Positions 1-11,100 of a DNA stretch of 34,900 nt are shown piece by piece. The notes below the pieces were generated by a model, which worked only from the letters and a program-made list of their open reading frames with translations, did no database searches and was not told the DNA's origin. Position 1 is the stretch's first letter; each line of letters opens with the position of its first letter. Both the position numbers and the translations under genes were made by a program. The DNA is from Reticulitermes lucifugus (Eukaryota > Arthropoda > Insecta > Blattodea > Rhinotermitidae): positions 1 through 34,900 of the forward strand of contig JAKCWW010005805.1 in NCBI GenBank assembly GCA_026260175.1, written 5' to 3'.

Positions 1-418
1 CAGTCATGTGGCAACCAGTGGTGTAGAAACAGTGCAGGAGCTGTGCGAGAGCCTCATGGCGTCTGGGAGTGTGGAGGGGGAAGGAGGAGGAGAAAAAGAA
101 GATGGCGAACCCAAAGTTGTGCCAAACTTTGCCTAGACGCATGAAGCGCTGACGAAAGTAAAATCTTTCTTTTATGCGCACAGCACAAGTGACAGTGATC
201 GTGAAAGTTTTCTAGGCCTTGAAAAATCGTACTTTGAATTGAGGCGTAAAGTTTGCAAAAAACAAATGTCAATCAAAGATTTTTTCAGCAAGAAGTAATA
301 ATAATCATTAAAATGTTCTTATCTATAATTTTTAATGGTTTCCTGGTACTACTGTTTTCCCATATGTATCGTTTTTGTTTTCCATCCCCCTGAAAAACGA
401 TGCATCGAGGTTTTACTG
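1..418 (+). mobile_element. Tigger/pogo-like DNA transposon, 3' end with transposase C-terminus relic
   Basis: Frame 2 on the plus strand reads SHVATSGVETVQELCESL, then an acidic glycine/glutamate stretch, a TAG at 134-136, and after it THEALTKVKSFFYAHS to KQMSIKDFFSKK and TAA at 296-298. A C-terminal ...I-x-D-F-F motif is usual in Tigger/pogo (CENP-B-related) transposases. The right end at 398-418 reads cgatgcatcgaggttttactg, the inverse of a CAGTAAAACCTCG terminal repeat, and is followed by TA at 419-420 as expected for the TA target duplication. The left part is outside the window. The in-frame stop shows the protein is dead. Confidence 0.75.
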
Positions 419-680
419 TATATATACATGCATGATGTAACTGGCTGGTTATAAATGCAGCTTATTTGCCAGACACTTTGTGCATACTAATGCATCTTCT
501 TTCTTTCAAAGGGTAAAAGCTCCCCTCAGAATACCAAAAGTTCTCATGCTTGAAACATGCTGCAAAGTGGTTCACTTTTGGCTTGATCATTAGTCCATCA
601 ACTAGTAAGCCAATAAAATCACTCAAATAATGCAAATTCCAAACCTTAATTTTCTGCACTTCACTGTGTTCATATCTTAT

Positions 681-701
681 TTTATTTTGTTTTATTTTAT
701 T
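681..701 (-). promoter_or_regulatory. Candidate poly(A) signal cluster
   Basis: Three AATAAA hexamers on the minus strand lie within 21 nt, about 1.16-1.18 kb downstream of the stop codon at 1863. They sit in a TTTTA-rich run, so chance occurrence is possible. Confidence 0.4.
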
Positions 702-1419
702 CAATTTCCCCCCCAAAAGTACGAACAAGGTAAAGACACCAGTCAACTGTTTGACAAACACTGGCTTCTCACATTTACTACTTGAAGTTTCATACACAAT
801 TCAAACCCAGTCAACTTAGTGATGTGTTCAGGCTGAACATTTTTTTTAACATACTCAGCATGGAACACAATCACAGAAACATGTCCAATTACCATTCACT
901 AGCCAAGCAACATGACAGACAGTGATATACTTGTAAGATAATGGAATGAACGGGTTCTGACAGCATGTCACATAATGCACATTTGCCACTGCCAAAAACT
1001 TTGGAGGGGATAAGCTATTCACAGTCAGATACTCTGCAATGCAGACTTACATCTCCCAGACGAGGGAGGGGCACAGAGGGTGGGTGAAGTACCATTATGA
1101 ACTGTTGGTTATAACAGTTTCAGAAACAAAAGCACAATGTAAGTTGGCACAAAAATTTATGGAACAAGCTGTCATTCTATGCAAGGTTCTTTCATATATG
1201 TAATGTTAGGAACTTGAAGTGTTGATGATTCTGCTTACCATACTGAAGTTCCCCTTAATTATAGGCCATACTTCTTCTTGCATCATGGTTACACTGTAGC
1301 TTCAATACAAAATCTTTTACTTTCTACAAAACTAAATTCTCAAATAAAGGTAATACGTATATGAAATTTAAGGTTTTCAAGGTAGTGAAGGTTGATATTG
1401 TGGTCTCTTGGTTACAACA

Positions 1420-1482
1420 ACATGTAGTCTAGTAGATGGTTACTGACATTTTGGTGGAACATACTGCTTCCACCTTCAAGAT
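1420..1482 (+). repeat. Half copy of the foldback MITE family
   Basis: It reads tgtagtctagtagatggtta, then ctgacattttggtggaacat and actgcttccaccttcaaga. This matches the arm consensus seen at 19381-19450 (tagatag-gtaccaacattttggag-aac-tg-tgcctccatctt). It lies in the probable 3' UTR. Confidence 0.55.
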
Positions 1483-1862
1483 AGAAGATGGGGAATTATG
1501 TTACTTCAAAGAATGGTAACCACATATCATACACAATGGTGTTATAACCCAGAACACAATATAAGAAATAACACCTATTCAGATTTACCAGAATGTTTGG
1601 TATCTGCAGTACCAATTAGCCATACTCCAATGCTATAATATTCACTGTAACAATGCTACAAAGTAATGTAACTGTAAATCAATAGATGTAATGAATTGCA
1701 GTTTCAGCTGAAGTTACTCATAACTATCAAATCTGACAAACAGATGTAGCTCTCTGGAGAGATACTAGTAACTATTTAGGTTATGTCATGCTCCACTCAG
1801 TGTTTGACACTGCAGTCATTCCCACCCTTTCTTAAGCACTCCCTCCCTGCTTTTCTCACAAA

Positions 1863-2144
1863 TCACTGGCGGTGTAAATGGTGACGTTCATCCAGAAGTT
1901 TGAAGTCATTGTGCTCATGGTACTGTCGCTCACGAGGACCATGGTCCACGTTTCGGTCATGGGGAGACTTACGTGGTGGGTATCCTCCTCGTCGACCACC
2001 AGTACGTCCCATGAAAATCCGGCCTGGTGCACCACCTCTGAAAGGCCATCCACGCATACTGCCACGACCACGCATCCCTGAGCTTCGCTGACCCGTCATC
2101 CCACGACCTCGTCCTCTCATAAATTCATCATCGCGGTTGTCATG
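1863..2144 (-). CDS. Last coding exon of the THRAP3/BCLAF1-like gene: RG/RGG tail and stop
   Basis: The acceptor is ttgttagcag|CATGAC with a poor pyrimidine tract. The exon encodes HDNRDDEF, then repeated RG/RGG units (MRGRGRGMTG, MRGRGSMRGWPFRGG, GGRRGGYPP), then a charged His/Arg-rich end ...LDERHHLHRQ and TGA at 1865-1863. Such arginine-glycine repeats usually bind RNA and are methylated on arginine. HDNRDDEF followed by the RG segment is the second anchor for the family call. A 187-bp foldback element sits only 60 nt upstream of this acceptor. Confidence 0.88.
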   Translation of the reverse strand, partial: HDNRDDEFMRGRGRGMTGQRSSGMRGRGSMRGWPFRGGAPGRIFMGRTGGRRGGYPPRKSPHDRNVDHGPRERQYHEHNDFKLLDERHHLHRQ

Positions 2145-5100
2145 CTGCTAACAATGTATCTTATTTAGATCAATCCTGTTCTTGCACAATTACACTGTGG
2201 AAGTGGGCTGTGTTGCCTATGTGTCAGAGGAACATGCTGCCTCCATCTTCAGGGTTAAAGTGAACAGGACTAGGGAGTGTTTGAGTTATATGGAGAGTTT
2301 GTCAAATCCAAAAGAGGGGGATAGAAGCAAGGGTCTGGTCTGCTCACTGAAGATGGAGGTAGCATGTTCCTCTGAAATGTCAGCACAGCCCCCTTTCAAA
2401 TGGTGCTAACACACAAGAACAGTGTCAACATTAACACTGAACCACTGTGAAAGCATTAAATCTGTGTAACACCTTATCAGCTACTGAGCATCTGGCATTC
2501 TGAACAGATCAAACCTTATGGGTTATCTGTACAGCTGTAACACCATGACCCCTCCAGAGAAGACATATATACACCATCCTCCCTGGTCTTGCTAGAGTTA
2601 ACCTTTTCATTACTGTTTTGCAGGTCATGTAATTTTCTGCTAATATACAGACACACAAAGCATTTTTCTTGTTTAATTACAAAAGACCAGCTCATTAGTT
2701 TTAACCCCAATGCAAAGGGTTTGCCAGTACTTGTTAAGAGCATGCAGTCAGCAAGGTACAGCATGCTACATGAGATATGAAACAGTGATTATAGAGCACC
2801 TAATTTCATTGAAACAGTCTAGCATTCCTGGAACATTATATCAAGTACAGACACTCTCTGACTTATGACAGGGTTATGTTCCAACAACCAGGTCTTAAGT
2901 AGGGAACGCCTTATAAATACATACACACTGTCCACTACCATTACTTATCATAGCAATAATATATAATTTGTGGCATCAATTGTTTTACCTCAACTTGACA
3001 AATGAAAACATTAAAAGTATGTACATAATAATGTAAATGAAATAATACTGTAAAGTACATGCACTTCATTTCTCTTACTGTCTTACACCAATAATTTTTC
3101 CATTTCATGGAAGGGACCTTTCATATTCTTGATGCTGATCCCTTCACTGCCTCATGAATTCGTTCAAGACACATTTACTCATACACATGGGCACTGAATT
3201 GACCACTTATGAGGCTTACCATTGTTATCATAGTCATAAGTAGGAGCGACTGGAAGTCAATGGTGGCATAAGTCAGGAAGCGTCTGTATCTAATTTCAGT
3301 TACACGCTTAACAGTTTACTCTTGTACTGCAGGCGTGCACAAATCCCAGGTGGCATGGCAACTGAATTTTGTATGGTAGCACCTGTATTTGTCAGTGCTG
3401 CATATGGAATTGCTTCATGTCACCCTTCTGGTGCCTAGAATTTAGAGGTGGCTCCTGGATTTTTGTAAAATATGTGCACCCCAGTTTTTAATGTATGATG
3501 CTTAATGTAGTGGTTGAAGTGGAACTGCTATTGCAATGAGTCTATCAGTGGCCACTGTTTTTAAAGTTCAGGGAGAAGCAAAATTAGGTCTGTTGGAGCA
3601 CTGAAGCAAGAAGTGAGACAGCAGAAAGGTATGAATAAACTGAGATCAGGTTAACTCCGTAATTTTGAAACGAGTGGAACAAGGTGCAAGGCTAATAAAC
3701 TCCCATTTTAGAAATAAATTGCTAATGCAGAGGTCAGCACTGGCAGTAATGAAGTGACCATGAACTACCTCATTTTAAAAGACTCACATATGGGGAATTT
3801 GGAAGAAACTGATCGGTTTATGAGAGAGGGGAAAATAAACCAATGCTTACAGAAAGTAACAGCATGTGTCAATATCGCAAATACCACTGACAGATTTAAG
3901 TAGGAGAGCAAAAACCAAGATAGGTCTTTACTTATAATCTTGGGTGAATTTGGAAGAACTGATTTCATTTATGAGAGAAGGGAAAATAAACCTGTGCTTA
4001 TAGAAAGGAACAGCATGTGTCAATATTTCAGATACCACTGACAGATTATAAGCAGGAGAGCAAAAACCAAGATAGGTCTTTACTGATAATCGTGGGTGAA
4101 TTTGGAACAAACTGATTTTGTTTATGGGAGAAGGGAAAATAAACCTGTGCTTATAGAAAGGAACAGCATGTGTCAATATCGCAAATAGCACTGACAGATT
4201 ATAAGTAGGAAAGCAAAAACCAAGATAGGTCTTTACTGATAATCTTGGGTGAATTTGGAAGAAACTGAAACCAATGCTTATAGAAAGGAACACAATGTGT
4301 CAATATCGCAAATATGACTGGCAGATTATAAGTAAGACAGCAAAAACCAAGAAAGGTCTTTACTGATAATATTGCAGTTACAATGCAAAAATGGAGAAAA
4401 TTATTAAATTACTGAGAGGAAACACAAGAACTGCAATGACATATATGACACTTAACACAAGGCACTTACAACTGAAACCTGCTGGACGATGGTCACAGGT
4501 AAAAATATTGTAACGGTTAGAAAAATCACCACAGGCAGTCAGACAGCAGTCCCACTGATACAGAAGTTGGCACATTCCATCTGCAAAGAACTATTCTTTG
4601 GGCTGCTGCCTAAACCACTGTACCATAGCCACTTGCTCATCATCAACCAATGTGAATGTACAGCCTCTTGAGGGCAGTCTTTAATGGCCCAAAGATGTGA
4701 AAAATCACATGGCAAAGAGCCTGGGCTGTATACAGGATGTCTGAGTACCTCCCATCATATGGCATTCAGCTGGAGCTGAAATCTGTAGGCCAAATAGAGG
4801 TGAGCACTACTGTGCAAGGGGGATGATGCCATCTGTTAGTTCATCTTCATGTGTGTTCTTGATCTTGACAGCAGCTGTTGAAGACTCAGATAGTAATGGT
4901 TTGCACTGATTGTGTTGTTACATGATATGAAGTCCAGAAGCAGGTCTCTCTCGATGTGCCCCTGGTCCTGTTTGGACAAATTCACCAGCCAGTACACTAC
5001 CTTTAAGCTGCACTGCACTTTAGCCATGTCTGCCGGTGTGTTTACCGAGTCCAACACGTAGCTGTGCTGTCCACACTGCCACAAACTAGTTTCAGTTGTA

Positions 5101-8100
5101 CATGCCTCATATTCTGTACCACTCATGAATTAAAGGAGAAGCCAGGATAGCACAGTATAGTGACTAAGCTATGGGCTGGGCAATCTGGGGCCCACCCAGC
5201 CTCCTATTCGATGGGTTCCTGGGTTCTTCTCCCGGGGGTAAACCAGCCAGGGCATGATGTTCATTGCTCAATTCCTTCTTGCGCTGACACTAGGAATTGG
5301 TACAGCAATACCTCTGCGCCTCCTATATGCCTTCACGGTGTGGACAGGAACAACTTTATCTTTACCTTAACCTTTACCTTTATGAATTAATGGGATGGAC
5401 AACTAGTGTCCTACTAAAAGGAAACTGAAACTAGTGGTGTTACAATGTGAAAATAAAAAAATGAGTTAACTCTCATTTCAGGTTTCTTTAAAGAACGATA
5501 CTGTGACAAAGTAAACAGAGGAAAACCTTAATTGGAGGGAATTTAACACTAAAACTGCTGATTTAGGATTAGTAAAATTGAACCTTAGGTGATGCGAGAG
5601 GGTGATTAACTGTATAATTTCAAAATAATAATTATTACGTGTCTTCCTTACTTCAAAGTAGGCTCGTCCTTTGGGTACATGCTCAGGATTTGAATCCCAG
5701 GATTTGTAATGGAATCTATCAGACTGTTGATTGGAGAATTCTGTTGGTTCCTGACGGAATCTGTCTGGCATATCATCATGACGATTTACTGGTCCTTCAG
5801 GATGAGCTACTCGTCCACCTCCGCCATCACCACGCATTTTACCTTCCCTGATTGGGCGACCAAATCCTTCCCCTGGTCCTAATAACAGAGGCACATACAC
5901 CACTAGTGTAAGAACTTACATGTCTGTTGTGTCTAATGAAGCAGAACTTGTTAAAATTAAATGACCCCTGCCACACCAGAAGTACAAAGTAGTAGTCACA
6001 CAGAGCATTTAACTTAACTAGTTTGTTAATGTCATGATACAGGATCATTCATGAGGATCCAAAATCAAGTGCAGACACATGAAGACTTCACAGAACATTA
6101 CTACTGTCTTCTTAGTTGTGATGCTGTGTAGCCTCACAGATATATTCTTTTGAAACATAAGCATGAATCTAGATGGTGTCACATCCCGGAAGACAGTAAT
6201 CTTCACAGCCACTGCTGTAAGGACATCTGATATCACAAGATTTCCCAGTGTCTGTAGAAACATTTTGTGAAAATGTAATGTGTCAAAACTCTTTGTATAA
6301 TTGCAACAAAGCAACATCCTGTTTATATACAGCATATTTTTTTAAAAAATTGGATGAATTTATATTTATATACACAACAAGTTCAACCTTTATACTTTTA
6401 GTTACCGTATTTTGAACTCTTACCATTACTGTGTTTTGACGTTAATGATTTCTAAATCAGCTTGTAAAGGTAGAAGAAATTCCAGTTACTTATCATGCTG
6501 GAAAGATGGTAATGATGACAGACTGATGGGATCAACAGTCTGAAATGCCTACTGAATCATGCAAGGTATGTTTTACATTCATAAGGATGGAGAACATATG
6601 TGGAAACCTCTGAAATGAACTGGAAAACCTTGAACCCTGAGTCCTTTTGTACGTAAGTTCAGCCTTACTTCTAAAGTGACATATTACTCATACAAGATAG
6701 GAGAAAACCAATGTTGAATCTCAGGAAACATACTATTTCCTTTTCTCAAATACATTCAGTTAATGATAAAGATAGATCCCATGGGAAAGAAACAGCATTT
6801 TAAATGCCACATTTATTTCAATACCATACACTTTGATGGTATTTCAAAGCCCTGAATTACTACTTACCACGTCTTCTATCACTGCCGGGTGGGGAAGGCT
6901 GCATCATGCCCCTGTGAGATCTTTCTCGCTCCCTATCTCGCCCCATAGGCTCAGGGCGATGTTCCATCATACGGGAGTGACCTGAATCCCTATCATCATG
7001 ACGATCAGTCCTCTTTTCATTAATTCGCATCCGCAAGTCACTGGATCCCCTGTTACATTTAAAAAATAAATCCATCTGTTGCCTCTTAACTTTCACTCAT
7101 TAAACATTTTCTCCTTCCAAGTACCAAAGAATATACTGCTCTCTGTGTACAAAAGTAAATGGATATAATAAAGTGAACAGGGGAGTAATAGATATGTGAA
7201 ATACTGTGCAACTATTATAAGGCCTCCATTAAGAAATAGCCTTTTAGTAAATACCTTCACACAATGGTATAAAGGAAAGAAATGAATACAATTCTGAGCA
7301 ATAACAGTCAGCACTCAGCAAACTAAAAGGTTAACAAGTTTCTGTCCACACTGGAAACTGATCAGCCGCAAAAAGAAATACTAGCAGAAAAGTACAAAAG
7401 AACATAAAAATTGCAATATTCTAATGAATAAAAGAAAACCAACAGCCAACTGTGCAAGAAAAAATGATATAGCACTTGTCAAATAACTACACTAGACAAA
7501 ATCAATGTCAATTTACACTTATAATAATAGTAAGCTGGGAAATGCAGAACCTAACAGAAGAGGATCCAAGAACTTAACACACTGATTAGCGGCAGGAAGT
7601 GTACATAATAACACACAGTATATATCCAGTGGTCAACAGGGTTACTATGACTATACAAAACGTGCAGAGGCTCAGCTCCGAAATGTATAAATGGCAGCAT
7701 TTAGGCTTCAAATTGCAGCACATCAATATGAACAATTTTTCTGAGCTAGTCTCTGTGAACATTTTCAAGCCAATCCTATCTTTATAAACTAATCAACATT
7801 CCATAATAAATACCAACAATGTTTCATATGCCCAAATATTATCAACAGCTGCAAGGCAGGAACCATGTATAAAGCCAGATGGACATTTCCTTATCATGAG
7901 CTATTACACTTTTAGAACAACTGAACAGAATTACAATAATTCAAAACCTGTTGCTCTTCAGTAACACATGGCAATTGCTGTGGCTACCTGCCCACACACA
8001 CAAACAAGCATTTTATATGTAGGCACATTATTTCCATAATTCCTGTTAAGTTCAGTCAGCTTTCCTGATCATGGGGTATTTACTTATCAGTACAGAATCT

Positions 8101-11100
8101 TACAAGCCAAAATTCTGAGGAATTTACAATAGTCAAATTGTTGGTCATGTTACTGGAAATTGCCAAGTCTCTGTCTTGATTCAAACAGCAAAGTATCCCA
8201 CCTGTCAGAGTCAACCCTGTAATCCATGCTCCTATCATAGCGATGTCCATCTCCTTGAGTTGAATACCGACTGTCATCACGCCGACGCTGTTCAAGTTCA
8301 TGTCGAAGATCTTCACCTCGTCTGTAAATAAGTACATACTACTTAAGGATCAGAGCTAAGGATTTATAGTAAATCTCCATTTTCCAGTGAGAGGCCTTAT
8401 ACCCAGTTCAGACTGTCAGTGTGAAACACCCAAGAATTAAACATCCTAAAGGAAGTATGACAAGGAACTGAAGGAAAATAAGCAACTCATAACTGACTGA
8501 CAGGAATTATTCATCTCACACCAGAAAACAACAATTCTAAAACCAGACAATGGAATTAATTACTCATTACAAAGAAGCCCTACTCAAATGATAAGCACAC
8601 TGTAAGGCACTGTTCGGGTTTCCTTTCCTATGATTGGTTAGTTCACACAGTGCAATAATGAACAGGAACCACATTGCACTTGTGTCAAAATTAAATCACA
8701 ATAAATAATTTAAGAAACAATGAAACCTTAATGTCTTTCACATTTTAGATGTGTACTTCAGAGCAAACTTAAAAGCGCATATATGAGTACACACATATCT
8801 TTAAACCCTATCCACGCTATTCATGAGATACCACACAGAAAACAATGGTTCTTAAAATCCGAATTAACTTTGGTTTCAGAATATCAATGGTGGGGGTGGG
8901 GGATAGCTGCAACCTTAGAACAATTAACGTCAACAATTCTGTTGTGTTAAGACTGCATTACTTACTACATGATTAACTCATGAAACGCAATGTCACGTCT
9001 CCATCAAGACAACAATTCAGAGTTATCAAACAACAAAAAATGCATCATCATGAAAACAGACCAACAGGATGATTTTTAAATGCAAAACCAGCATTAAAAG
9101 ATTAACCGTAATAATGAATAATCTCTATAAGGCCAAATATTTCATAAGATGATGGTAGATATTTTTGTCTAATGGGTTACAAACACTATGCTGTCTGCTA
9201 GGTGGGCACCCACATTTTGAAGGAACACATGCCTCCATCTTGCACCCTGTACTTAGGTTCAAACTTTAATATCCAAACTGTGCCACAGGAATACGTACAA
9301 GACTCCTTACCTATCTACAGTACACTAGTCAAATATATGATGCAGATAAATTGCATTAGGAATTAATACTAATTTAAAATACCTAACACTAAAAATGATT
9401 TACACAATCCATGTACGATTTACTGATATGAAAAGTGACTGTACCAGATAAGGAGGTATGCTGATGTTCAACATTAAATGACTGATATTTCAGGTTATAC
9501 TAGGGTTATCCAGAAAGTAAAGATACAACACGGGTGGGAGGGGAAGGGAAATCACCTCAGACCATCCCGCTCACAGCCCAACTTCGATCCCAGCGATTTC
9601 CATTTGTTTTTGCATTTAAAGAAACATCTGGCCGGCCAGAAGTTTCACGAAGACGAAGAGGTGAAAAACGAAAGTCACTACATGGTTGCATGCACAGGCG
9701 GCGGAGTTCTATGACATCAGAATACAAAAACTCGTACCCAGACTAAACAAATGGCTTGACAAAGGTGGTGATTATGTTGAAAAATAGCTAAAGGTATGTG
9801 TTAAGAGTTTTTTCACTCGATTTTGTTAATAAATATTTTTAAAACGTTTTATTGCTTTTGTATCTTTACTTTCTGGATAACCCTCGTACAATAAATTTGA
9901 TATTTTCATGTTATGTAGAAAGGGTACAAAATTTGCTATGGCAAGTACTTCAGTAATGAGCCCAATACTGTTCTTCCTCCATGTACAAATATGGACAAAA
10001 CATACATTACAAACCACATGAAATGTAAAGCCACACAGATTCTTACCGTTCAAAGCGATCTTCCATGCTTCTTTCCCTACGGTCAAAATTTGGAGCCAGT
10101 GAGTGACCACGGTCATAATCTCGTGAGGAGTGTGGGTAGTCACGTGGCGGTTCTCGCTCTCCACTGGGATAATAAGCATCATGTAATCGCCCTGGAGCAT
10201 CAGGATGACGACTCGGGGATTCAAATCGAGAACTTCCTGGAATATGAGGATGTATAATACTATAGCCCCACAGATAATATCCAGCTTCGCAATGGGACAG
10301 GGCATGGCAGGAGATCACACACAAAATACAAACATACCACAGCTCAATGCAATTTACTCAATAATTTTGAATCAAATGTGTTGCTACATATCAAGAATAA
10401 GTCAAAATTAGTTCCACAATCAACCAAGTGATTCCATCAAACATTTATAGATACGGTCATTCAGTTAACACTCCATATACCATACACATCTTGTACTATT
10501 TACCAGGAAGTAACCAATGATAAAACATATGTCGTGAAGATCCATTTTCACATTACCCAGTCAATGCCTAAGTCTTCCTAGTATTCAGCACTCCCATAAC
10601 TAATACGCAGTTTCTTACATCAGTGCTTCCAAAAACAACCATAACTGTTAGTGTTGATTAAGCAAAATATTGTTTGATAATCAGAAGTAACTGTAAAACC
10701 TAAAAGTTCAATGCACACACTATTACATATGCACTAGTTTCATAAACTGTTATGTATATATGACGTAAAGCAAGGTGGTCCAACTGCCAGTCCACAGGTC
10801 AATATGTGGCCAACAAATGCTCACAAACAATATCAGTTTTATAGTGAAGGCACTTCTGGCAGATTATGATATGCATGACCCCTCCATAGACTTTACAGCC
10901 TGGAACTTAAAGAGTTTTAAATCTCCTGCTACTGTAGACTTTGCAACCAAATTTAAAATTGTCAGCAAAATTGTACTGTCCAGGAACAGGTGATTTAAAT
11001 CTCACTGTTTTACAGAGATGGTTGCCATTTTCTTCTTCACAGTGTAAATATTGGTATCAAAGAATTGACCACCCCACTCCCCCCCCACCCCTTAGCAGAT

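Larger units (their letters stand above)
681..1862 (-). other. Probable 3' UTR and downstream flank of the THRAP3/BCLAF1-like gene
   Basis: This stretch follows the stop codon in the transcribed direction and holds no credible ORF. Overlapping AATAAA hexamers on the minus strand (TTTATT on plus at 681-686, 691-696 and 696-701) are the most obvious poly(A) signals and would give a 3' UTR of about 1.15 kb. A half copy of the foldback MITE lies inside at 1420-1482. The cleavage site is not determined by sequence alone. Confidence 0.45.

Noticed and set aside
462..797. 111-codon minus-strand ORF near the gene's 3' end
   Set aside because: It has no recognisable domain, is AT-rich and lies over the putative poly(A) region.
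1878..2091. Plus-strand ORFs overlapping the last exon
   Set aside because: They are antisense shadows of the RG-rich coding exon, whose codon bias keeps the other strand open.
2205..2391. Possible microRNA precursor
   Set aside because: The arms are too long, the loop is 94 nt and the sequence is a dispersed repeat. It fits a foldback MITE better.
3928..4293. 121-codon minus-strand ORF with repeated protein units
   Set aside because: It is only the 152-bp tandem DNA repeat read in one frame. Units vary by indels and there is no start context or family motif.
3795..4376. Possible CRISPR-like array
   Set aside because: The units are contiguous 152-bp tandem repeats without spacers, in a eukaryotic intron.
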